Positions 44,588 to 49,356 of a stretch of DNA of 49,356 nt are shown here, one piece after another. Positions within the stretch are counted from its first letter, which is position 1. Every line of letters starts with the position of its first letter. The translations under genes were made by a program, and so were the position numbers. Below the pieces are notes generated by a model, which searched no databases, was not told where the DNA came from, and saw only the letters and a program-made list of their open reading frames with translations. This DNA comes from an uncultured Clostridia bacterium (GTDB taxonomy: Bacteria > Bacillota > Clostridia > Christensenellales > Borkfalkiaceae), in NCBI GenBank assembly GCA_944376335.1, contig CALWCH010000013.1, positions 1-49,356 on the forward strand, in the 5' to 3' direction.

Positions 44588-44667
44588 AGTATGTTATCTC
44601 CTGAAAAATGATATCTTGATGGATCGCGGGCACTTGCCCGTGTTTGCCCGTGTTTGAGGGCGGGCGA

Positions 44668-45162
44668 TCATGCGTTGTACTTCGCCTCGACGGCGGCGTT
44701 CTTTTGAAGCACCTTCTCCTTGGAGGCCCTTCTCGCCGAGACGAGCTTTTCGCGGAGCGCCTCGTCGGAGACGGCTAAAATTTCCACGGCAAGGAGCGCG
44801 GCGTTCTCCGCGCCGTCGATGGCGACCGTCGCGACGGGAATGCCCGAGGGCATCTGCACGGTGGAAAGGAGCGCGTCGAGCCCGTCGAGCGTGGAGCTCT
44901 TGACAGGGATGCCGATGACGGGCAGCACGGTGTTTGCCGCAAGCGCACCCGCAAGGTGGGCGGCCTTGCCTGCCGCCGCGATGATGGCGCCGAAGCCGTT
45001 TGCGGCTGCGTTTTCGGAGAAGGACTTTGCCTCCTCGGGCGTGCGATGCGCCGAGTAGACGTGCACCTCGAAGGGAACGCCGTATTCGCGGAACACGCCG
45101 AACGCCTTCTCGACGACGGGGAGATCGCTGTCGCTCCCCATAATGACTGCAACTTTCTTCAT
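44668..45162 (-). CDS. purE: N5-carboxyaminoimidazole ribonucleotide mutase (PurE)
   Basis: A 164-residue PurE, first gene of the operon. VIMGSDSDLPVVEKA is at residues 6-20, SAHRTPEEA near 42 and PVIGIPVKSSTLDGLD near 85 form the active site. Class I PurE acts on N5-CAIR from PurK; no purK is in this window, so either purK is elsewhere or this enzyme uses AIR and CO2. The start MKKVAV has AAAAGGAG upstream; a longer in-frame start would read through the leader hairpins. Confidence 0.95.
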   Translation of the reverse strand: MKKVAVIMGSDSDLPVVEKAFGVFREYGVPFEVHVYSAHRTPEEAKSFSENAAANGFGAIIAAAGKAAHLAGALAANTVLPVIGIPVKSSTLDGLDALLSTVQMPSGIPVATVAIDGAENAALLAVEILAVSDEALREKLVSARRASKEKVLQKNAAVEAKYNA

Positions 45163-45229
45163 AGAACACTCCTTTTGAGCCGCGCACGGCGTTGTTTTTG
45201 CCTGAGAGAAAGCAGGAAAAAGCCCCGAG

Positions 45230-45278
45230 AAAAAAATTGACAAGGGGCAACTCTACCCAAAAAGGATAGAATTGCCCC
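45230..45278 (-). promoter_or_regulatory. Intrinsic terminator (attenuator) in the purE leader
   Basis: A 15-bp stem with two G-U pairs (45264-45278 with 45244-45258, loop TTTTT) is followed by TTGTCAA and then seven T on the minus strand. It lies between the purE promoter and purE, with no gene end before it, so it must act on the operon's own transcript. A second hairpin, CTGCGG/CCGCAG (45308-45330), precedes it. No known riboswitch core was recognised in the leader. Confidence 0.75.
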
Positions 45279-45285
45279 CGAGCAC

Positions 45286-45354
45286 TCATATGTTTTTTTC
45301 TTTTCCTCTGCGGAAGCGACCGCCCCGCAGCGAGACACAAATAACCGCTTTCAT
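45286..45354 (-). CDS. Possible 22-residue leaderless leader peptide of the purine operon
   Basis: The frame begins MKAVICV, contains RGGRFRRG, and ends in TGA only 7 nt before the terminator stem. Its ATG is exactly 6 nt after the -10 box, so the mRNA should begin at the A of the ATG, the same geometry as tmk. A ribosome finishing here would cover the 5' arm of the terminator hairpin. Existence of the peptide is an inference from position. Confidence 0.4.
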   Translation of the reverse strand: MKAVICVSLRGGRFRRGKEKNI

Positions 45355-45360
45355 GACGCC

Positions 45361-45389
45361 ATTATATCAAGTTCCTTCACTTAAGTCAA
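45361..45389 (-). promoter_or_regulatory. Purine operon promoter
   Basis: TTGACT (45384-45389) and TATAAT (45361-45366) on the minus strand, 17 nt apart, about 190 nt before purE. Confidence 0.85.
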
Positions 45390-45483
45390 GCAGAATATGT
45401 GCATTTTATCCCCTTTCCGCGTGAAAGCCGAATGAAATTTTGTGCAAGATTTTGAATGGATGTCACACTTCCCGCCCGAAGAG

Positions 45484-45511
45484 GGAAAGGGAGAGGCGGT
45501 GTGCCTCTCCC
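45484..45511 (-). terminator. Intrinsic terminator of the perR-rubrerythrin operon
   Basis: On the minus strand GGGAGAGGC/GCCTCTCCC (9 bp, 45489-45511, loop ACACC) is followed by TTTCCCTCTT, about 33 nt after the rubrerythrin stop. Confidence 0.8.
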
Positions 45512-45544
45512 CCTGCGTTTCTTGTGCCCCGAAAGCGGTGCGGC

Positions 45545-46720
45545 TCAATAGTTCTCGGCGTGGATCTCGAAGTAGCTCTGCGGATGCGCGCAGGTCGGGC
45601 AAATTTCGGGCGCCTTTTCGCCCACGACGATGTGCCCGCAGTTACGGCACTCCCAGACTTTGACGGAGCTCTTCTTGAATACTTCCTGTGCCTCCACGTT
45701 GTGGAGAAGGGCGCGGTAGCGTTCCTCGTGGTGCTTCTCGATCGCCGCGACGAGGCGGAATTTTGCGGCGAGCTCGGGGAAACCTTCCTCTTCGGCGGTC
45801 TTTGCAAACCCTTCATACATGTCCGTCCACTCATAGTTTTCGCCCGCGGCGGCGGCGGCAAGGTTCTCGGCAGTATTGCCGATGCCTTTGAGCTCTTTAA
45901 ACCACATCTTGGCGTGCTCTTTCTCGTTGTCGGCCGTCTTTAAGAAGAGTGCGGAAATTTGCTCGTACCCTTCCTTCTTCGCGACGGATGCAAAATAGGT
46001 GTACTTGTTTCTTGCCTGCGATTCGCCCGCAAAAGCCGCCTCGAGATTTTTCTCGGTCTGCGTACCCGCATAGGGGTTGCGTTTTTCTTCGATGAGCTGC
46101 AGTTTGTCGCCCTTCGCCTTGCAGACGGGGCAGACGGGCTCGACGCCCTCTTCGACGGCGAACTCTGCGCCGCATACCAAACATTTGTAGTTCTTCATGC
46201 TGTTATCCTCGCTATTTTTATTATTTTCGTTGTTTTTGATGGTTGTTAAGAGCGTTTGGGCGGCCTCGGCGGGAAAATCTTGCGTCGGAGGCGCATCCAA
46301 AAGGTCTTTTAAAAGTGCGTGCGCGTTTTCGCTCTGCGGGAGCATATAGCCCGCCTCCCGCCAGATATCCTCGGCGACCAGCCGCGAACTCTTCGCCGCT
46401 GCCCGCATCAGGCGGCACAGCCCGTCCTTTTCGGTGCTTTCGGCAAGGGCGAGCGCGATGGCCTCCTCCCCGCTCTTGGAGCGCGCCATGCCTTTAAGGG
46501 CGGCTTTGACGCTCTCTTTCTTGGGCTGCTGCGGGGGATATTCCTCTGGCACCAAAGAGATCGCCTTGCTCGGGCAGGCGTCCGCACACGCGCCGCAGCC
46601 GACGCACTTTTGGGCATCGATGATGCTGTTTTCGGTGTCCGTCGCGCCCGTCGGACAGACGTAGAGGCACAGGCAGTCCTTGGTGCATAGGCGCAAATTT
46701 CTTACGGCATAACGCTTCAT
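45545..46720 (-). CDS. Ferredoxin-rubrerythrin fusion protein
   Basis: A 391-residue frame. Residues 1-60 form a two-cluster ferredoxin domain: C12, C16, C18, C22 ([12 protein letters not shown], a compressed first motif) and C39, C42, C45, C49 ([12 protein letters not shown]). A helical region (about 65-155) and an Asn-rich linker ([12 protein letters not shown]) follow. From residue 175 comes a rubrerythrin: N-terminal rubredoxin-like knot (CLVCG, CPVC), di-iron four-helix bundle ([32 protein letters not shown]) and C-terminal rubredoxin knot (CRNCG, CPTC). It should reduce peroxide with electrons passed inside one chain. An internal ATG at 46198, with GAGG upstream, could also give a separate 217-residue rubrerythrin. 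The start overlaps the previous stop. Confidence 0.85.
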   Translation of the reverse strand: MKRYAVRNLRLCTKDCLCLYVCPTGATDTENSIIDAQKCVGCGACADACPSKAISLVPEEYPPQQPKKESVKAALKGMARSKSGEEAIALALAESTEKDGLCRLMRAAAKSSRLVAEDIWREAGYMLPQSENAHALLKDLLDAPPTQDFPAEAAQTLLTTIKNNENNKNSEDNSMKNYKCLVCGAEFAVEEGVEPVCPVCKAKGDKLQLIEEKRNPYAGTQTEKNLEAAFAGESQARNKYTYFASVAKKEGYEQISALFLKTADNEKEHAKMWFKELKGIGNTAENLAAAAAGENYEWTDMYEGFAKTAEEEGFPELAAKFRLVAAIEKHHEERYRALLHNVEAQEVFKKSSVKVWECRNCGHIVVGEKAPEICPTCAHPQSYFEIHAENY

Positions 46721-47370
46721 ACGGCTGCCCTCCCCGAGACCTTCTCGAACTTCCACGCGGGTACCTTGCAGACGGGGCACAGCTCGGGCGGCGTTTCCCC
46801 GATGTAGACGAACCCGCACACGCTGCACACCCAGATCTCCGTGCCTTCGAGCATGCGTTCGCCCTCGACGAGATAGCGCTTGACGAGGGAAGAGAGCATC
46901 CTTGTCACCTTTTCGCCCCAGACGCACACGCGCGCCGCACCGCGGTCCTTTGCCTCATCGGCAGCGGCGCGGACGTCCGCATACGCCTCGATGTCGGAGA
47001 GCAGCGACGAAGAGAGCGCCTCCGCCGTCGCATTTTCGGCGGGCGGGGCGATGCTTTCGAAGTAGTTGGAAAGCTCCAAAAAGAGCGCCTGCTCCTCGGG
47101 GCGGTACTGCTTTTCGCACCCCCTTGCAAGGTTGGAGCACACCGCCGCAAGTTCTCCGGGGGTGAGGGGGGTGAGCGTTTCGCCTTCCAACGCCTCCGCC
47201 CTTGCCGCACGAGGTGCGCCTTTGCGCGCCTCCTTTGCCCCTTCCGCGCGGAACTCCGACTTGGGAGCGCCGCACCACGGGCATTTCCAGTCCGACGGGA
47301 GCGCATCGAAGGGCACGCCCTCCTTCTCCTCGTCGTAGACGTAGCCGCAGATGCCGCATACGACCTTCAT
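46717..47370 (-). CDS. Two-headed rubredoxin protein
   Basis: A 217-residue protein. The N-terminal 45 residues are a full rubredoxin (C5, C8, C30, C33: [15 protein letters not shown] and WKCPWCGAP). A charged linker and a helical middle of about 120 residues follow. The C-terminus has a second rubredoxin-like iron knot ([22 protein letters not shown]). It probably carries electrons to the rubrerythrin encoded next, with which it overlaps by 4 nt (ATGA). AGGAGG lies before the start. It is the second gene after perR. Confidence 0.85.
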   Translation of the reverse strand: MKVVCGICGYVYDEEKEGVPFDALPSDWKCPWCGAPKSEFRAEGAKEARKGAPRAARAEALEGETLTPLTPGELAAVCSNLARGCEKQYRPEEQALFLELSNYFESIAPPAENATAEALSSSLLSDIEAYADVRAAADEAKDRGAARVCVWGEKVTRMLSSLVKRYLVEGERMLEGTEIWVCSVCGFVYIGETPPELCPVCKVPAWKFEKVSGRAAV

Positions 47371-47434
47371 CCGACCTTTCCTCCTGTTATCTTTGCCGAC
47401 GACGCGGCATTATCCATAGATCTTGAGCTGCTCC

Positions 47435-47821
47435 TCAGCCCTTCTTCTGACAATCCGGGCAGACGCCCGTAAACATGATGGTGTGCCCCGTGAGGAGAAA
47501 CCCGTGCTTGTCGCCGATCTTATCGGCAAGGTTTGGCTCGTAGGGCATGTCCACATCGAAGACGCGCCCGCACTTTGTGCACTTGACGTGGTAGTGCTTG
47601 TAGGTGAGATGGTCGTACCTGTCCGCGCCGCCGGGGACCTCCACCTTTAAGATGTCGCCCGCCTCGGCAAGCTTTTGCAGGTTGCGATAGACCGTTCCCC
47701 GCCCGATGTGCGGGTGTTCGCGCGCGATCGCCTCGTAAATTTCGTCGGCCGTCGCGTGGTCGTGCAGACGATTGACGGCCTCCAGCACCAAGGCGCATTG
47801 AATGGTATGGCGTTGTATCAT
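47435..47821 (-). CDS. perR: PerR-type peroxide-responsive repressor (Fur family)
   Basis: A 128-residue Fur-family regulator. A winged-helix N-terminus (ATADEIYEAI, GRGTVYRNLQKLAEAG) is followed by the dimer domain with RYDHLTYKHYHVKCTKCG and the second zinc pair CPDC. The His and Asp in RYDH...HYH and the Asp of VFDVD fit the PerR metal site better than Fur. The genes downstream are for peroxide removal, as expected of a PerR target. GAGAGGTG precedes the ATG. Its own promoter is overlapped by a palindrome. Confidence 0.88.
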   Translation of the reverse strand: MIQRHTIQCALVLEAVNRLHDHATADEIYEAIAREHPHIGRGTVYRNLQKLAEAGDILKVEVPGGADRYDHLTYKHYHVKCTKCGRVFDVDMPYEPNLADKIGDKHGFLLTGHTIMFTGVCPDCQKKG

Positions 47822-47854
47822 TCCGCACCTCTCTTTTCGATATCAGTTTCTTAA

Positions 47855-47869
47855 TGAGATTATATCTCA
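47855..47869. promoter_or_regulatory. Candidate PerR operator over the perR -10 box
   Basis: TGAGATTATATCTCA has perfect 6-bp arms around a 3-nt centre and includes the -10 box. As a 7-1-7 Fur/PerR-type site it has one mismatch. Autoregulation is inferred. Confidence 0.6.
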
Positions 47870-47887
47870 ATAATGCGGTTTTGTCAA
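47859..47887 (-). promoter_or_regulatory. perR operon promoter
   Basis: Fully consensus TTGACA (47882-47887) and TATAAT (47859-47864), 17 nt apart, on the minus strand, about 37 nt before perR. Confidence 0.9.
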
Positions 47888-47938
47888 GCCTTTCGGGGAA
47901 TATTTTTTTCTCAACCTTCTATCATTCACTCAGCGCCC

Positions 47939-48481
47939 CTACAGGAGCGTGAGGACCGCCGCGGCGGCCGCAGCCAGCGAGAGCGCGGGCGCAAAGGGCA
48001 GGCGGCGCACCCTGAGAATGAGCGCCGCGATGACGCAGAGAAGGCTCCCTGCAATGAGCGTGAAGAGGATGCCATCTGCGCCCAGAAGGAGCCCGAGGGC
48101 GAAGAGATAGCAAACATCGCCCATGCCGAGGACTTCCCTCCCCCGCCCCATCAGAACACACTTTGCAAGGAGCGGCAGCAGGGTGCCGAGAAGCAGGCCG
48201 AAAAGGCGGGATACGGGCATCGGCGGAACAGCAAAAAGCACCGCCGCAAAGGACAGCAGTGCAAGCAAAATACAGACGGGAACGGGGATCACGCCGAAGG
48301 TGTGGTCATATACCGATGCGGAGAGGAAGAGAAGGAGCGCCGCAAACAGAATGAGCGCCTCTGCGGCCGTGCGCGAAAGGAGGAAGCCGAGAATAGAGAA
48401 GAGGAGCGCCGACGCGCCCGCAAGGAGCACAAAGGGACGCTCGGTTGAAATGGCACGATCATTCTGCCGGGTATGATCCAT
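47939..48481 (-). CDS. Type IV prepilin peptidase-like membrane protease (A24 family)
   Basis: A 180-residue protein of six or so hydrophobic helices. The two catalytic aspartates of A24 peptidases are present: D59 in SVYDHTFGVIPV and D122 in LGMGDVCYLFALG (GxGD motif). It lacks the N-terminal methylase domain of PilD, like the short TadV/CpaA and archaeal forms. Such enzymes cut leader peptides from pilin-like proteins at the membrane. No pilin or assembly gene is nearby; comEC is 27 kb away. GAGGAGG precedes the ATG. Confidence 0.82.
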   Translation of the reverse strand: MDHTRQNDRAISTERPFVLLAGASALLFSILGFLLSRTAAEALILFAALLLFLSASVYDHTFGVIPVPVCILLALLSFAAVLFAVPPMPVSRLFGLLLGTLLPLLAKCVLMGRGREVLGMGDVCYLFALGLLLGADGILFTLIAGSLLCVIAALILRVRRLPFAPALSLAAAAAAVLTLL

Positions 48482-48576
48482 GGCTCCTCCTCACAAACCG
48501 CGATGCAGCCGCTCCCATTCGGCGGGCCGCTCCCCATCGACAGGGGAGATGACATCACGCAAATTCTGCTAAAATG

Positions 48577-48605
48577 ATTATAGCACACGCGGGATAAAAT
48601 TTCAA
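48577..48605 (-). promoter_or_regulatory. Promoter of the prepilin peptidase-like gene
   Basis: TTGAAA (48600-48605), 17 nt, TATAAT (48577-48582) on the minus strand. The roughly 90-nt leader contains a CTCCCC/GGGGAG hairpin. Confidence 0.75.
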
Positions 48606-48748
48606 CCGCCAAATGCAAAGCGGAGGATAAAATCTTGTAGGGTTACAATAGATGTGAGACAAGGGGCATAATAAAGAGTAACAAGTTCTGATTTTGTGAT
48701 ATAGTTTAATCGCTGCAAAAAACAATACCAAAAAGAGGACTGTTACTC
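48606..48748. other. AT-richer non-coding stretch, probable left end of an insertion-sequence remnant
   Basis: No gene is seen. An 8-bp inverted repeat GAGTAACA/TGTTACTC (48676-48683 and 48741-48748) brackets the leader of the transposase fragment and could fold so as to hide its start. The base composition drops in G+C compared with the genes to the left. Confidence 0.4.
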
Positions 48749-48868
48749 ATGAATTCGATATTACAAATCGCCCGCTTCCGTCGATCTGTTGTGACCTATT
48801 CCTTCCATTTCGGTGTTCCAGCTGCCGTCCGCCGCTTCAATGTCTTGCACACCATTCCCGCACTTTGA
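48749..48868 (+). pseudogene. N-terminal fragment of an insertion-sequence transposase
   Basis: A 39-codon frame beginning MNSILQIARFRRSVVTYSFH and continuing FGVPAAVRRFNV before an early stop. This looks like the start of an integrase-core (IS481/IS3-like) transposase, where a helix-turn-helix of the type YSFxxGVxxAxxRxxV is expected, followed by several hundred residues that are missing. GAGG lies upstream of the ATG. It overlaps, on the other strand, the end of the fragment below. Confidence 0.45.
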
Positions 48869-49126
48869 AGAGTTCTCAAAAGAATGCAGACAGACGTTCT
48901 CCTCCATATACTCGTTGCGCTCGTCTGCCGTCATGCCGTCTAAAACGTGCCTGTCGAAGGGCTGCTTGGTCTCCTTATCCCGAAGCTCGAAATATTCGAT
49001 CGTCACCCCCGCGTTCTTGCCGAGGCTCTTGCCTTCCTCGTTTCGCTTGAAGCTCCAGCCCTTATCCGTCATCTGCTTGAACGTCATCCAGCGGTGATCG
49101 GAATATTTACCGCTATTTCGGCAACA
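48761..49126 (-). pseudogene. Fragment of an ArdC/LtrC-like protein of a conjugative element
   Basis: The open frame is bounded upstream by a TAA near 49125. It reads RNSGKYSDHRWMTFKQMTDK and then GVTIEYFELRDKETKQPF, resembling the N-terminal single-strand-DNA-binding domain of ArdC/LtrC-type antirestriction or transfer proteins. The first half of that domain and everything after about 80 residues are missing or unrecognisable. The first ATG (49087) falls inside the domain, so no normal start exists. The last 25 residues overlap the transposase fragment and are probably not ArdC-derived. Family assignment is by motif recognition only. Confidence 0.4.
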
Positions 49127-49167
49127 TGTTTACACTATATCAATCCGCATTCCAGGGGTCTTGTTCC

Positions 49168-49194
49168 ATTTTTTTGGAAAAATTCCAAAAAAAT
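49168..49194. repeat. Perfect 12-bp inverted repeat
   Basis: ATTTTTTTGGAA (49168-49179) and TTCCAAAAAAAT (49183-49194) are separated by AAA. Its right arm overlaps the start of the next inverted repeat. Confidence 0.7.
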
Positions 49195-49226
49195 CACAGT
49201 TTGTCTAATTTACAAACTGTGATTTT
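49190..49226 (-). terminator. 15-bp inverted repeat, probable terminator
   Basis: A perfect stem of 15 bp (49190-49204 with 49212-49226, loop of 7) is followed on the minus strand by further T. It could work in both directions. It lies downstream of another terminator, so what it ends is unclear. Confidence 0.6.
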
Positions 49227-49264
49227 CGCAAATCTAAAAAATGAAACCATAAAATTACAAAAAT

Positions 49265-49291
49265 AAAAATCGGAGAAATTCTCCGATTTTT
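49265..49291 (-). terminator. Intrinsic terminator of the gene at the right edge
   Basis: An 11-bp stem AAAAATCGGAG/CTCCGATTTTT with a 5-nt loop is followed by ATTTTTG on the minus strand, 9 nt past a stop codon at 49300-49302. Confidence 0.75.
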
Positions 49292-49299
49292 AAAATGAC

Positions 49300-49356
49300 T
49301 TATATGTTTAAGTACTCCAACAATTTCGCAGATGACATATTATATAGATTCTGATG
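49300..49356 (-). CDS. C-terminal end of an unidentified gene cut by the window edge
   Basis: The minus-strand frame reads HQNLYNMSSAKLLEYLNI and ends in TAA, followed directly by a good terminator, which supports a real gene end. Eighteen residues are too few to name it. Its AT-rich codons differ from the rest of the window, so it may belong to a mobile element. Confidence 0.45.
   Translation of the reverse strand, partial: HQNLYNMSSAKLLEYLNI

Noticed and set aside
44627-44656. Tandem TTGCCCGTGT repeat and hairpin between purE and purC
   Set aside because: Only two copies, no T-run and no sign of mobility; noted in the purC entry as an intercistronic structure.
45163-45360. Purine, ZTP (pfl), PRPP/ppGpp (ykkC) or THF riboswitch before purE
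   Set aside because: I looked for the conserved cores of these classes and did not find them; only a terminator and a second hairpin are evident. A covariance search could overturn this.
47873-48448. Plus-strand frame opposite the prepilin peptidase gene
   Set aside because: Glu/Arg/Lys low-complexity composition typical of the antisense of a hydrophobic protein; no start signals.
48289-48618. Frame of 109 residues overlapping the prepilin peptidase start
   Set aside because: It covers the leader and the start of a well-supported gene in another register and has an implausible Arg/Ser-rich end.

Overview
The window looks like chromosomal DNA of a G+C-rich, anaerobic Gram-positive bacterium of the class Clostridia, possibly a gut Christensenellales-type lineage. 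The class is inferred from gene content (yqhQ/DUF1385 beside prfA, cdaA, a PerR-rubrerythrin operon, fhs, DegV, Clostridia-type PurL). The order is only a guess. Thirteen clear housekeeping promoters were found and all have a 17-nt spacer. No rRNA, tRNA or CRISPR array is visible. Genes are packed tightly, often with 4-nt ATGA overlaps.

Layout. 1-4.9 kb (minus): rpmE, a yqhQ-prmC fusion, prfA, an aspartate aminotransferase and the start of a P-loop protein that runs off the left edge. 5.1-7.9 kb (plus): a zinc-less dehydrogenase-like protein, a HAD phosphatase, a YfcE-like phosphoesterase and a small membrane protein. 7.9-9.9 kb (minus): a PAS/PP2C phosphatase and a lipid-kinase-like protein, divergent from 10.0-14.1 kb (plus): cca, rmuC, a small cupin-like protein, then rpsF-ssb-rpsR. 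The divergent promoters share one palindromic -35 box. 14.2-17.6 kb (minus): cdaA (c-di-AMP synthase), a 35-residue CdaR-like stub, a DUF1015 protein and aspartokinase. 17.7-26.4 kb (minus): an 1864-residue DUF4011-type helicase, comEC with a worn-out nuclease domain, and holA. 26.5-30.1 kb (minus): tmk-rimM-trmD-rbgA-rnhB-yraN, with tmk apparently leaderless. 30.1-31.0 kb: degV. 31.1-45.4 kb (minus): a purine operon, purE-C-F-M-N-O-H-D-L, followed by fhs and mutY. 45.5-47.9 kb (minus): perR, a double rubredoxin and a ferredoxin-rubrerythrin fusion, for peroxide and oxygen defence. 47.9-48.6 kb: an orphan prepilin peptidase. 48.65-49.36 kb: AT-rich mobile-element debris and the tail of another gene.

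How the genes work together. The purine operon encodes most steps from AIR-level intermediates to IMP. AICAR transformylase and IMP cyclohydrolase are separate proteins (a PurH transformylase half plus an archaeal-type PurO), and fhs supplies the formyl-tetrahydrofolate they need. Its leader holds a strong terminator hairpin just after a small open frame that would start exactly at the predicted transcription start, which suggests attenuation. The perR operon has a palindrome across its own -10 box.

Most of the window is core metabolism. The most unusual points are the purE leader with its leaderless mini-ORF, the reduced CdaA partner, the shared -35 box, the nuclease-dead ComEC beside the giant helicase, and the ferredoxin-rubrerythrin fusion with an internal start.
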